Notes: a model not told the origin generated them from the sequence alone. A DNA stretch of 39,023 bases from an uncultured Oscillospiraceae bacterium (GCA_949298535.1 CASFXA010000020.1:1-39023), one strand, 5' to 3'. Shown: positions 1-8,063, counted from the stretch's first letter. Program-made: numbers and translations.

Positions 1-920
1 TCGGGATAGAAGGCCATCCGGTCAAAGAAATAGTTGAGCAGCTTCTCCTCCGGCGTCTGACCATCCTCAAAGAAATAGAGGCTGAACCGCTGCTGGCCAT
101 CATAGGTGTAGTCCCCCATGGTCAGCTCCATCTGAGGCTGCTCCATCCCGATGAGATCCCGGTAGCGCTCCAGCAGATATTCGCCCGCTTCCGCCATTTC
201 TTCCTCACTTGCCTCATGGGTGAAAACAATGTCCTCCGGCAGGCTTTCCGCCTCCTTCCACCAGACAGTGGCAACCAGGTTGACGTCCACCTGCACTTTG
301 TACCGGTCATCCTCCAGCATCACATAGTTATACATGGTGTATTGGGGGGGCAGCTGGTCCACCGGTATCCCCACCTTTTCTGATGTTATCTTCAGCCGCT
401 CCTCATCGGGGGCATCGTCGGTGATGGCCTGGGGATCGACGTCCATCCCCAGCCGGGTCGCCACATCCAGCAGGACCTCCTCCATCCGCTGCCGGTCCAC
501 ATTTTCCGCCAGGAGCATATCATTTTCCGTCCGGGTAGGGGCGTGGACATACACCGGCAGGGTGGTGATGGAACCGTCGTCTTGCCAGGGGTTTGCGTCT
601 GTCAGTTCCGTGGGATCATAGGCCATATACCCCTCGAACCCCATGCTGCCGCCCATCGGGCCCCCAATGGTGAGCATAGGCAGTTCTTCCACCGGGTCCG
701 GCGATTGGCTGGAGGCGCTTTCTTCCGATGAAGAACTGACCACAGGGGGCGCGGACGTCCGCCAGGGCTGCCAGTACAGCCCCACAAACAGCGCCACCAC
801 CAGACAGGCGGCCATGGCGCCCCAGCGGTACAGAACGGCTCTGCTCCTGCTCAATGCCGCCCGCTGTACCAGCCTGGGGTCCAGGCCGGTGAGCTTTTCC
901 AGCAATTCCTTCCCTCTCAT
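1..920 (-). CDS. Anti-sigma-factor-like single-pass membrane protein (3' end cut by window)
   Basis: The reading frame opens at an ATG (920-918) and runs off the left edge without a stop, so at least 306 codons are present and the C-terminus is missing. The N-terminus (about residues 1-30) is short and cytoplasmic, followed by one hydrophobic segment (about 33-50), a Ser/Glu-rich linker, and a large acidic extracytoplasmic part. The ATG overlaps the stop of the upstream ECF sigma gene in an ATGA arrangement, which implies translational coupling and roughly equal synthesis. That order, sigma first and a membrane partner second, is the classic layout for a sigma/anti-sigma pair in Clostridia. 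I infer that the cytoplasmic N-terminus holds the sigma factor inactive until an envelope signal is sensed by the outer domain. No named anti-sigma domain is recognisable by eye, so the role rests on gene context. Confidence 0.72.
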   Translation of the reverse strand, partial: MRGKELLEKLTGLDPRLVQRAALSRSRAVLYRWGAMAACLVVALFVGLYWQPWRTSAPPVVSSSSEESASSQSPDPVEELPMLTIGGPMGGSMGFEGYMAYDPTELTDANPWQDDGSITTLPVYVHAPTRTENDMLLAENVDRQRMEEVLLDVATRLGMDVDPQAITDDAPDEERLKITSEKVGIPVDQLPPQYTMYNYVMLEDDRYKVQVDVNLVATVWWKEAESLPEDIVFTHEASEEEMAEAGEYLLERYRDLIGMEQPQMELTMGDYTYDGQQRFSLYFFEDGQTPEEKLLNYFFDRMAFYP

Positions 921-1477
921 AGATGATACCCCTCCTTCTCCAGGTATTGACGCAGCTTCTGCCGGGTCCGCAGCAGCATGGATTTGATCCCGCTCTGGGT
1001 CATCCCCTGCCGCCGGGCCAGCTCCGCCACCGGGGTGCAAAACCAGTACCGTCCCAGAAAAACATCGCACTCCCGCTGTTCCAAGCTGCGAAAAAAGCTG
1101 TTGAGAATCTCCATCAGTTCCCCCGCCTCCACACGGCAGGGGACGTCATCGGGAGACGGCAGGCACTGTTCCAGCTCCTGGGACAATTCCACCAGCAGCC
1201 CGTCCCGTTTCTGGCTTTTGGCCTTCCGCCACCGGTCCAGGGCCCCGTTGCGGGTGATCCGGGCCAGGTAAGCGAAGAAATAGTCCACCGGCGATTTGGG
1301 CGGAATGGTGTTCCAGGCCGCAAGGTAGGTGTCGCTGACACACTCCTCCGCCTCCCGCCGGTCAAAAAGAATATTTTCCGACAGCCGCAGCAGCTGTCCT
1401 CCGTATTTCTGCTCCGTTTCCCGGATAGCCTGCTCTTTCCGCTGCCAATACAGGGTCACAATTCCTTCATCGGTCAT
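917..1477 (-). CDS. ECF-family RNA polymerase sigma factor
   Basis: 186 residues, typical of ECF sigma factors, with only regions sigma-2 and sigma-4. Region 2 is visible in the stretch around AEECVSDTYLAAWNTIPP and DYFFAYLARITRNGALDRWR (about residues 44-86). Region 4 shows the helix-turn-helix around VAELARRQGMTQSGIKSMLL (about 150-170). It directs RNA polymerase to a small regulon, usually envelope or stress genes. The start chosen is the ATG at 1477, preceded by AAAGGGGGAGAG at good spacing; an in-frame ATG at 1495 would place the ribosome binding site inside the gene. The stop overlaps the start of the downstream membrane protein. About 150 bases upstream, a weak minus-strand promoter (TTGAAA at 1654-1649, TAAAAT at 1633-1628, spacer only 15) can be seen. 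No autoregulatory ECF-type promoter could be assigned. Confidence 0.9.
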   Translation of the reverse strand: MTDEGIVTLYWQRKEQAIRETEQKYGGQLLRLSENILFDRREAEECVSDTYLAAWNTIPPKSPVDYFFAYLARITRNGALDRWRKAKSQKRDGLLVELSQELEQCLPSPDDVPCRVEAGELMEILNSFFRSLEQRECDVFLGRYWFCTPVAELARRQGMTQSGIKSMLLRTRQKLRQYLEKEGYHL

Positions 1478-1726
1478 CTTCTCTCCCCCTTTCACCCTTT
1501 ATTACGTTTTTTTCCCCTGTCGGTTTCGTCCCTGGAAAATTTTCGCTTTTTTCAGATCATCGCTTCAAGGGAGGGAATCGGAACAAAGTCAAAGGAGAAA
1601 CCGTCCCTCCTTTCTGATTTCATCACCATTTTAACACAGTTTGCCGCCTTTCAAACGGGAGCGAAGGGTTTAAAAAGTTTTCTGAAATCTTTTCTCGTCA
1701 GCGCCTTGATTTTTTTCGAAAAAGTC

Positions 1727-1755
1727 TTGATTTCTTTTTTGGTTTATGGTATGTT
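1727..1755 (+). promoter_or_regulatory. Sigma-A-type promoter for MATE gene
   Basis: TTGATT at 1727-1732 and TATGTT at 1750-1755 are separated by exactly 17 bases. Transcription would start near 1762, giving a leader of about 115 bases that contains the terminator-like hairpin at 1804-1863 before the MATE start codon. Confidence 0.6.
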
Positions 1756-1803
1756 TATGAAACTAATATGCGACATTTCCTTTCCGCCGGGTAAAGAATC
1801 TCA

Positions 1804-1863
1804 CGTCAGTTTTTCTATCGTAGGCCTTTGAAGATAGAAAAAACTGGCGTTTTTTGTTTTTTT
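1804..1863 (+). terminator. Intrinsic terminator/attenuator in MATE leader
   Basis: The arm CGTCAGTTTTTCTATC (1804-1819) pairs with GATAGAAAAAACTGGCG (1833-1849), with one bulge and one wobble, and is followed directly by a run of T broken by a single G (1850-1863). It lies between a good promoter and the MATE gene with nothing coding before it, so it is better read as an attenuator of the exporter than as the end of another gene. A tiny possible leader peptide (ATG 1768, 8 codons, stop 1792-1794) precedes it but has no clear ribosome binding site. Confidence 0.65.
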
Positions 1864-1876
1864 GAGGAGGAATTTT

Positions 1877-3196
1877 ATGAGCCAGTCATCTTATCTCGGA
1901 CAATTTGCCCGCTGCACAGCCTTCAGCGTGTTGGGAACGCTGGGGGTATCCTGCTACATTCTGGCGGACACCTTTTTCATCTCCAAAGGTATGGGGGCCG
2001 ACGGTCTCGCCGCCCTGAATCTGGCTATTCCCATCTATAATTTTATCTTCGGCACCGGGCTGATGCTGGGAATGGGCGGCGCCACCAAATTCTCCATCTG
2101 CAAAAGCGGAGGGACGGAAGAGGAGGCCGGACGGATCTATACCCATACCCTCTGCCTGGCGGCAATAGGTTCACTGCTCTTTATGCTGCCCGGCATCTTC
2201 TGGGTGGAGGAGCTGGCCCTGCTGCTGGGAGCGGAGGGGGCCATCCTGCCGCTGACCTGCACCTACCTGCGGTGGCTGCTGCTGTTCGCCCCTTCCTTTA
2301 TTTGGAACGAGACCCTTCTCTGCTTCGTCCGCAACGACGGCGGCCCCCAGCTGGCCATGGCCGCCATGGTCATCGGCAGCTTTTCCAACATTGTGCTGGA
2401 CTATCTGCTGATCTTCCCTCTGGGGTGGGGAATGTTCGGCGCCATCTTCGCCAGCGGCATCTCCCCCCTCATCAGCATCCTCATCATGCTCCCCCATTGG
2501 AGAAGAAAAGATTGCTCGCTTCGCTTCACCCCCGCAAAACCGGATCCCGCCGCATCGGGGCAGATTATCGCCCTGGGCTTTCCCTCCCTAGTGACCCAGC
2601 TTTCCTCCGGCATCGTGATGATTCTGTTTAATTTTCTCATTCTTCATCTTGCCGGAAGCGTCGGTGTGGCTGCTTACGGCGTCATCGCCAACATCGCTCT
2701 GGTGGCGGTGGGGGTCTATACCGGCATCGCCCAGGGGGTGCAGCCGCTGCTCAGCAGCCTGTACGGGCAGGGTGACCGCGTTCAGCTGGGGCGGATGCAG
2801 CGGTATGGGGTGACGACGGCGGTGGCGACAGCAGCCGCGGTGGAACTGCTGCTCTTTCTCTTTGCCGGACCGGTGGCCGCCGCTTTCAACAGCGAAGGAT
2901 TGGCGGAGATGCAGCAAATGGCGGTGGAAGGGCTGTACCTCTATTTCCTCTGTTCCATCTTTGCCGCCTACAACACCCTTTTATCCAATTTTTTCACCTC
3001 GGTGGAACGGCCTCGTCCCGCCCAGCTTCTCTCCATTCTCCGGGGCTTTGTGCTGATTATCCCCATGGCGCTGGCGCTGGCCGCCGTCCTGGGTATGACA
3101 GGTGTGTGGCTGGCCTGTCCCATCACCGAACTGCTGACGGCGGCGCTGGGATTCTTTCTCTACCGGCATTACCGGCATTTGCAGCAGGAGAGCTGA
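1877..3196 (+). CDS. MATE-family multidrug/Na+ antiporter-type efflux protein
   Basis: 439 residues with about twelve hydrophobic segments, the usual size for MATE exporters. The N-terminal half contains SVLGTLGVSCYILADTFFIS and the glycine-rich GTGLMLGMGGATKFSI segment, typical of clostridial MATE proteins; the second half repeats the fold from about residue 225 (IALGFPSLVTQLSSGIVMI). The expected role is export of cationic drugs or metabolites across the cytoplasmic membrane, driven by Na+ or H+. The start is ATG 1877 with GAGGAGG at 1864-1870; a TTG at 1862 in frame overlaps that site and is not used. It is probably co-transcribed with the gene at 3248. Its leader carries a terminator-like hairpin, which suggests inducible expression. 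Substrate cannot be told from sequence. Confidence 0.92.
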   Translation: MSQSSYLGQFARCTAFSVLGTLGVSCYILADTFFISKGMGADGLAALNLAIPIYNFIFGTGLMLGMGGATKFSICKSGGTEEEAGRIYTHTLCLAAIGSLLFMLPGIFWVEELALLLGAEGAILPLTCTYLRWLLLFAPSFIWNETLLCFVRNDGGPQLAMAAMVIGSFSNIVLDYLLIFPLGWGMFGAIFASGISPLISILIMLPHWRRKDCSLRFTPAKPDPAASGQIIALGFPSLVTQLSSGIVMILFNFLILHLAGSVGVAAYGVIANIALVAVGVYTGIAQGVQPLLSSLYGQGDRVQLGRMQRYGVTTAVATAAAVELLLFLFAGPVAAAFNSEGLAEMQQMAVEGLYLYFLCSIFAAYNTLLSNFFTSVERPRPAQLLSILRGFVLIIPMALALAAVLGMTGVWLACPITELLTAALGFFLYRHYRHLQQES

Positions 3197-3247
3197 CCGG
3201 TCCGCTTTCACCAAAAAATTCAACCAACAACAGAAAGGATCATGCTG

Positions 3248-3778
3248 ATGAACACCGTTCCCTTTTCCATCACCGTCCAAAATTTTCAGTGGATCGACGG
3301 CAGCGCCGACGACCCGCTGGACCTCTGCGCCCATGGAGACGTCACCGTAACGGTGGGGAGACGGGAGCTTTCCTACTCCTGCTGCGCCAGCGCCGCCGCC
3401 CTGCGGATGCTGAAAACCCTGACGGAAGACCACTTGATGGAACCCCACGGCCCCCAGATGCTCCCCTGCTGCGGCCACTTTCTCATCGCTGATGAGGCCC
3501 TGGAAAACGTCTACATCGACTGCTGTGACAACGGCGTGGATTATGCTGTCATCCATCAGGGGGACGCTGTGGAGCTGACCGCCGGGGACGGAGAAAAATT
3601 TCTGGTTGATCTCAAGGATTACCAGCGGCAGGTGCTGGCCTTTGCCCGGCAGGTGGAGGATTTTTACAACCGGTGCAGCCCCAAGGTGGTTCCTGAAAAT
3701 GAGTTTGACCGCAACGGCTACCTCACCTTCTGGAAGGAGTGGCGCCGCCGGGTGCAGGAGGAGGAAGAAAAGGGATGA
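3248..3778 (+). CDS. Conserved-looking hypothetical protein (unknown function)
   Basis: 176 residues, soluble, acidic, with no signal peptide or membrane segment. I do not recognise a family. Visible features are a cluster of cysteines (SYSCCASAAALRML, LPCCGHFLIAD, YIDCCDNGVDYAVIHQGD) in the first half, and a charged helical C-terminus (FWKEWRRRVQEEEEKG). The paired cysteines could bind metal, but the spacing fits no standard site. The ATG at 3248 is preferred over one at 3242 because AAAGGA (3234-3239) then sits eight bases upstream. It follows the MATE gene by 51 bases on the same strand without an obvious terminator, so the two are probably one transcript. The next element downstream is an independent promoter at 3945. 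Confidence 0.7.
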   Translation: MNTVPFSITVQNFQWIDGSADDPLDLCAHGDVTVTVGRRELSYSCCASAAALRMLKTLTEDHLMEPHGPQMLPCCGHFLIADEALENVYIDCCDNGVDYAVIHQGDAVELTAGDGEKFLVDLKDYQRQVLAFARQVEDFYNRCSPKVVPENEFDRNGYLTFWKEWRRRVQEEEEKG

Positions 3779-3944
3779 AACGTTCCCCGGGCAAGGGGCA
3801 GTCCGCTTCCATGGGGAAAGTTCTTGTCGCTGACAGGCCCGCTTTCCCTCCCCGGCGACAGTGTCTGCCGCTGGAGAGGACCGGATCGTTTCCCTGCTTT
3901 CTCTTTCTTCCCCCTCTTTTCCGGTTTCTTCCCGGAAAAAGCTG

Positions 3945-3973
3945 TTGACAATTGTCCCAAGGGGGGCTATAAT
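3945..3973 (+). promoter_or_regulatory. Consensus sigma-A promoter of the met import operon
   Basis: TTGACA (3945-3950), 17-base spacer, TATAAT (3968-3973): a perfect match to the vegetative consensus. Such a strong promoter is expected where control is exerted afterwards, here by the T-box leader that follows. Confidence 0.92.
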
Positions 3974-3979
3974 ACGGGA

Positions 3980-4266
3980 TATAGCAGAAAAAGACTGTGA
4001 AGAGAAGAGTAAGTCCTTCGCGTCCCTTCCAGAGAGCCCCGGCAGCTGAAAAGGGGCAGGCGGCGGTTGGTCTGAAAATGGTCTCGGAGTCGCGCACCGA
4101 CCGTTCCCGTTTTCCTGGAGCATAGATTGCGACGGGCCCGCCCGTTACAGCGGCAGGGTATGTTGGTACCCGCAGAGGCGTCTGCCGTGAGGCCGGCGCG
4201 AATAAAGGTGGTAACACGGAGCAATTTTGCCTTCGTCCTTTTGATCAAGAGGACGGGGGCTTTTTT
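3980..4266 (+). promoter_or_regulatory. T-box riboswitch leader, methionine-type specifier
   Basis: The leader between the promoter and metN has the hallmarks of a T-box. These are an AGTA-type motif near the start of stem I (AAGAGTAAG, about 4006-4014), the T-box core AAAGGTGGTAACACGG (about 4204-4219), and a terminator hairpin CGTCC...GGACG (4234-4255) followed by TTTTTT (4261-4266). In the 3' side of stem I the sequence GAAAATGGTC offers ATG at 4078-4080, followed by a purine, as the specifier codon. Flanking GACT and AGTC can close the stem. Uncharged tRNA-Met would bind and switch the terminator off, so the importer is made when methionine is scarce. The T-box call is strong; the methionine assignment rests on the codon position and on the downstream metNIQ genes. 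Confidence 0.87.
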
Positions 4267-4324
4267 ACTGCCTTGTCATCGGCGGCGGACCGCGCATCCG
4301 CCGGAAGGAGGAGAAGAACAAAAC

Positions 4325-5068
4325 ATGATTGAAATTTCCCATCTCTGCAAAAGTTTTCCCAATCAAAAACAGCAGGATCTCCATGTCCTGCGGGACATCT
4401 CCCTGACGGTGGAACAGGGAGATATTTACGGCATCATCGGCTTGAGCGGTGCGGGTAAAAGCACCCTGCTGCGGCTCATTGGCCTGTTGGATACCCCCAC
4501 CTCCGGCACCATCACCGTCAATGGAAAAAATTTAGCCCACCTCAATCCCAAGGAGAAAATCGACTATTACCGCACCATCGGCACCGTTTTTCAGGGCTAC
4601 AATCTGCTGATGCAGCGGACGGTGGCGGACAACGTAGCCTTTCCCCTGAAGCTCTCCAAGCGGGAGAAAAGCAGCATTGACGCCCGGGTCAAAGAGCTGC
4701 TGGAGCTGGTGAGCCTTTCCGACAAGGCTGACGCTTATCCCGCCCAGCTTTCCGGCGGCCAGAAGCAGCGGGTGGCCATCGCCCGGGCGCTGGCTACCCA
4801 CCCCCAGCTGCTGTTGTGCGACGAGCCCACCTCCGCCCTGGACAGCCTGACCACCCAGTCCATCCTGAATCTGCTCAGCGACATCAACCGCCGCCTGGGA
4901 GTGACCATCGTCATCATCACCCATGAAATCGGCGTGGTACGGAAAATCTGCAACAAGGTGGCGGTGCTGGAGGGCGGACAGCTGGTGGACAATGGACTGG
5001 TGACGGATGTTATGGAACATCAGAACCATGAGATCACCCGAAAGTTCTTTGGAAAGGAGGAGGTATAA
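4325..5068 (+). CDS. metN: Methionine ABC transporter ATP-binding protein (short form)
   Basis: 247 residues forming one ABC ATPase domain: Walker [12 protein letters not shown] (about residues 38-48), Q-loop FQGYNLLM, signature LSGGQKQR, Walker [13 protein letters not shown], and switch histidine ITHEIG. It supplies energy for import of methionine (often both D and L forms) through MetI. The start is ATG 4325, with AAGGAGGAG at 4305-4313. The well-studied MetN has about 340 residues, because a C-terminal ACT-like (NIL) domain binds intracellular methionine and shuts the transporter. Here the protein ends shortly after the ATPase domain, so that feedback domain is absent. The stop codon directly abuts the metI start, which indicates a tight operon. 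Confidence 0.93.
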   Translation: MIEISHLCKSFPNQKQQDLHVLRDISLTVEQGDIYGIIGLSGAGKSTLLRLIGLLDTPTSGTITVNGKNLAHLNPKEKIDYYRTIGTVFQGYNLLMQRTVADNVAFPLKLSKREKSSIDARVKELLELVSLSDKADAYPAQLSGGQKQRVAIARALATHPQLLLCDEPTSALDSLTTQSILNLLSDINRRLGVTIVIITHEIGVVRKICNKVAVLEGGQLVDNGLVTDVMEHQNHEITRKFFGKEEV

Positions 5069-5737
5069 ATGGCCTTTCTGGAAACTTATGGCTCCCTCCT
5101 TCTCACCGAAACCGGCAAAACCCTCATCATGACCTTCATCCCTGTTATCATCAGCTATCTGCTGGGGGTGCCCCTGGGGGTGCTGGTCTATGTCACCTTT
5201 CCGGGGATGGATTCCATCGCTCCCAACAAGCCTCTTTCCACTTCGCTGGACTACGGCATCAATATCACCCGCAGTATTCCCTTTATTGTGCTGCTGGTGG
5301 CCATCATCCCCTTCACCAAGCTGGTGGCCGGCACCTTTATCGGCGTCAAGGGCGCCATTGTTCCCTTGACGGTGGCCGCCATCCCCTTTGTGGCCCGGAT
5401 GGTCCAGGGCTCCCTCAGCGAGTTGGATAAGGGTGTGGTGGAAAGCGCCCGGGCCATGGGCGCCACCAACAGCCAGATTATCTTCCATGTGCTGCTGCCG
5501 GAATCCCTCCCTTCCCTGGTGCGGGGAATGTCCATCACCACCATCAATCTCCTGGGTTACACCGCCATGGCGGGCACCGTAGGCGCGGGCGGCCTGGGGG
5601 ATGTGGCCATCCGCTACGGCTTTCACCGGTACCAGGGGGATGTGATGCTGGCCACCATCATCATTCTGGTGGTGCTGGTGCAGATCATTCAGGCCATCTT
5701 CGACCTGGTGGCACGGAAAATCGACAAGAGCAAATAA
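5069..5737 (+). CDS. metI: Methionine ABC transporter permease
   Basis: 222 residues with five or so membrane segments, the normal size for MetI permeases. The N-terminus (ETGKTLIMTFIPVIISYLLG) and the coupling-loop region around VESARAMGATNSQIIFHVLL (about residues 128-147, the EAA-type loop that docks on the ATPase) fit the family. The closing segment VGAGGLGDVAIRYGFHRYQ is characteristic of MetI. It forms the transmembrane channel for methionine, probably as a dimer with two MetN. The ATG at 5069 follows the metN stop with no gap and has GGAAAGGAGGAGG just upstream. The next gene, metQ, begins 132 bases later, after a GC-rich inverted repeat that may stabilise the upstream mRNA. Confidence 0.95.
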   Translation: MAFLETYGSLLLTETGKTLIMTFIPVIISYLLGVPLGVLVYVTFPGMDSIAPNKPLSTSLDYGINITRSIPFIVLLVAIIPFTKLVAGTFIGVKGAIVPLTVAAIPFVARMVQGSLSELDKGVVESARAMGATNSQIIFHVLLPESLPSLVRGMSITTINLLGYTAMAGTVGAGGLGDVAIRYGFHRYQGDVMLATIIILVVLVQIIQAIFDLVARKIDKSK

Positions 5738-5803
5738 ATTCTCATCCGCTTTCGCTGGCAGTCAGCTGCTTCCAACGATAAGCGCTGTAAAATCCGTTAT
5801 CCC

Positions 5804-5819
5804 GGAGGGGCGCCCCTCC
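5804..5819. repeat. Perfect GC-rich palindrome between metI and metQ
   Basis: GGAGGGGCGCCCCTCC reads the same on both strands, with TATC (5797-5800 area) and GATA (5822-5825) extending the symmetry. There is no T run after it. It may be an mRNA-stabilising or processing hairpin that separates metQ levels from metNI; the highly expressed binding protein often needs more copies. Confidence 0.5.
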
Positions 5820-5869
5820 TGCGATAAATTTCACGAAACATTAAAATCAAAACGATGGAGGTATGTTCC

Positions 5870-6760
5870 ATGAAACGTTTGACCGCACTGTTGGCAGCTG
5901 TGCTGCTGACCCTTTCCGTCGCCGGCTGCGGCGGCTCTGAGGCTTCTTCCGCCTCCTCCGCTCCCGCTCAGTCCTCCTCCCAGGCTTCCTCCGAAGCTGC
6001 CGCCACAGAGGGAAGCTCCTCCGAAGCCGCCGCTGCCGAAAAGCTGGTGGTAGCTGCTTCCCCCTCCCCCCACGCTGAAATTCTGGAATCTGTCAAGGAG
6101 CAGCTGGCCGCGAAGGGAATTGAACTGGAGATCAAAGAGTTCACCGACTATGTTCTGCCCAACAACGCTGTGGACAGCGGCGAGGTGGACGCCAACTATT
6201 TCCAGCACCAGCCCTATCTCACCGATTTTAACGCCAAAAACGGCACCGATCTGGTGAGCGCCGGCTCCATTCACTTTGAGCCTCTGGGCATCTATGCCGG
6301 CAAGGTCTCCTCCCTGGAGGAGCTTCAGGACGGGGATTCCATCGCCGTGCCCAACGACACCACCAACGAGGCCCGGGCCCTCAACCTGTTGGCCGCTCAG
6401 GGCCTGATTACCCTCAAGGAGGGCGTCGGCCTGGAGGCCACCCCCATGGACATTGTGGATAATCCCAAGAACCTGAAGTTCCTGGAGCTGGCCGCCGAGC
6501 AGGTTCCCAACGCTGTGACCGAAGTGGCCGTGGCAGTCATCAACGGCAACTACGCCATCCCCGCCGGCCTGTCCGACAAGATCATCGTCAGCGAGGATCC
6601 TCAGTCCGAGGCCGCCCAGACCTTCGCCAACATTGTGGCGATCCGTCCCGAGGACGCAGAGGACAGCAGAATTCTGGCCCTCATCGAAGCCCTCACCAGC
6701 GAGGAAACCCGGCAGTTCATCACCGAGAAGTACAGCGGCTCTGTGGTCCCGGTGTTTTAA
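5870..6760 (+). CDS. metQ: Methionine-binding lipoprotein (NlpA family)
   Basis: 296 residues. The signal peptide ends in the lipobox SVAGC, with the lipidated cysteine at residue 20, followed by a Ser/Ala-rich linker to about residue 62. The solute-binding domain then begins (LVVAASPSPHAEILESVKEQ), with the family features FTDYVLPNNAVDSGEVDANY and FQHQPYLTDFN, PNDTTNEARALNLLAAQGLI and FITEKYSGSVVPVF. It is anchored to the outer face of the membrane and hands methionine to MetI. The start ATG 5870 has GGAGGT at 5857-5862; an in-frame ATG at 5855 overlaps that site. A strong terminator follows at 6788, so the operon ends here. The motifs are fully consistent with MetQ, and the T-box supports methionine as the substrate. 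Confidence 0.95.
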   Translation: MKRLTALLAAVLLTLSVAGCGGSEASSASSAPAQSSSQASSEAAATEGSSSEAAAAEKLVVAASPSPHAEILESVKEQLAAKGIELEIKEFTDYVLPNNAVDSGEVDANYFQHQPYLTDFNAKNGTDLVSAGSIHFEPLGIYAGKVSSLEELQDGDSIAVPNDTTNEARALNLLAAQGLITLKEGVGLEATPMDIVDNPKNLKFLELAAEQVPNAVTEVAVAVINGNYAIPAGLSDKIIVSEDPQSEAAQTFANIVAIRPEDAEDSRILALIEALTSEETRQFITEKYSGSVVPVF

Positions 6761-6787
6761 GGACAACAGCCCCTGGATAAAAGAACC

Positions 6788-6830
6788 AAGCAGGCCCGGA
6801 ACGGACAGTCCGTTCCGGGCCTGCTTCTTT
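6788..6830 (+). terminator. Strong intrinsic terminator after metQ
   Basis: An 18-bp perfect stem (6788-6805 with 6809-6826) with a three-base loop is followed by CTTTTG. It closes the metNIQ transcript. Confidence 0.85.
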
Positions 6831-7205
6831 TGCTCATTTATCGGAAAATTCTCTTTCCTGCCGGGATATTTTGTCTTTCAAGTCTGTTCAGGGCGGCAAC
6901 GACATTTTTTCACCCGAGGAAACCGTCTTCTAGGCTTTGGAGATCAGAGGATGGACACGACAACAGCACTTTCTGTATCTTACACAAACCAGGGGACAAG
7001 AAACCTTTTTGGGATGTTTGACCCGCCGCTTTGATGCGGGGATTTCGGCAAAAAACCGTTCCCTGAGCCGCCTATGCTTCTCCCCGAGACCCGGAGGGCG
7101 TCATTTTTCCCGGTCTCCCCGCCTGCTTCCCAGACTCCAAAAAGGGTCTTTTGCCAGGGCCCGTTCCGCCCGGAAAATGGCAGAATTCCCCTTTTCAGGT
7201 TCGTT
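6831..7205. other. Intergenic stretch without a supported gene
   Basis: This 375-base gap lies between the metQ terminator and the 3' end of the minus-strand zinc-ribbon gene. Open frames here are short and have no ribosome binding site or family resemblance. Small imperfect hairpins are present (for example CCCGC/GCGGG near 7022-7040), but none has a clear T run. I see no promoter or RNA gene. Confidence 0.5.
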
Positions 7206-7895
7206 TCACCAGAACCAGCGGAACAACGCGCTGAAAACAGCCGCCACAATTGCCGCCACCGACAACATCATCGCCCAGGTGGTTTCTTCGCTGTGATGGC
7301 TGTGATAGTTGATAATCATGGCTGTAATGGCCAAAGTGATGGCGAAGGCCGGCAAAAAAAGGCTGAGGGCCAGGCTGACTACAGCCAAAATCCAAATCCC
7401 CATAGCGGTGGTTTTTTCTCTCTGTTCCGGCACATTTCCCTGATACGGGCCGGAAGACTGGGGGGAATAAGGCGGCTGAGGCATCCCGGCCCCGCCAGGC
7501 TGCTCCTCCGGTTCCCGGGGAACAAATCCCCGCTCCGTCCAATATCCCATCCGTCCGGGGTCCCCGGGAATCCAACCGTCTGGATTTTCTCCTCCACCCT
7601 GCGGGGCCCGGGGCCCAAAGCCGAGGGCGTCAAAAAGATTCCCGTCCCGCCGCCGGTTCCCCGAACCAGCGGAAGGAGCCGCTCCCTGGGCCCAAAAGCC
7701 GCTGCCTGTTCCAGTTTGGCTGCTGTGAAACGTTTCCCGCTCTTCCTCCGGGCGGCGGCTTTCCTCCGGCTGTGGGGACGATGCAGCGCCAAAACCAGCG
7801 CTTTCCTCCCTCCAATTTGGCTGTTTCAAACCGCAGCGGTGGCAGAACTGATGCTCTTCCGGCAGCTGAGCGCCGCAACGCGGACAATATTTCAT
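7206..7895 (-). CDS. Zinc-ribbon membrane protein, unknown function
   Basis: 229 residues. The N-terminus is a zinc ribbon with four cysteines (C4, C7, C18, C21; MKYCPRCGAQ and FCHRCG). A long low-complexity Pro/Gly/Glu-rich linker follows (about 25-160), then hydrophobic segments at about 165-197 and 208-227. The ribbon would face the cytoplasm. The C-terminal part resembles the small DUF4190-type two-helix membrane modules often found after such ribbons, but I cannot confirm this. The ATG has GGAGGGATC upstream. It shares the MKYCxxCGA start with the unrelated-in-length protein at 13916-16054, which suggests the same ribbon module was reused. It is transcribed alone towards the metQ terminator. 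Confidence 0.8.
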   Translation of the reverse strand: MKYCPRCGAQLPEEHQFCHRCGLKQPNWREESAGFGAASSPQPEESRRPEEERETFHSSQTGTGSGFWAQGAAPSAGSGNRRRDGNLFDALGFGPRAPQGGGENPDGWIPGDPGRMGYWTERGFVPREPEEQPGGAGMPQPPYSPQSSGPYQGNVPEQREKTTAMGIWILAVVSLALSLFLPAFAITLAITAMIINYHSHHSEETTWAMMLSVAAIVAAVFSALFRWFW

Positions 7896-8063
7896 CCTGA
7901 TCCCTCCATAAATGACGCCGGCTTTTTCCGCAGCATCTTTCCTTCCAAATCAGACCCCAACAGACTTTTGAAACGGAAACTCCAAGCCTTTGACCCCTGT
8001 CCCTCTGCTCCTGGAATACGGCGTCTCCGAAAAACGGAGGCCTCCCCAGCCCTCAGAGAGGAA

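Noticed and set aside
3980-4266. SAM (S-box) riboswitch upstream of metNIQ
   Set aside because: Considered because S-boxes are common for these genes, but the GGTGGTAACACGG core, AGTA motif and AUG specifier fit a T-box.
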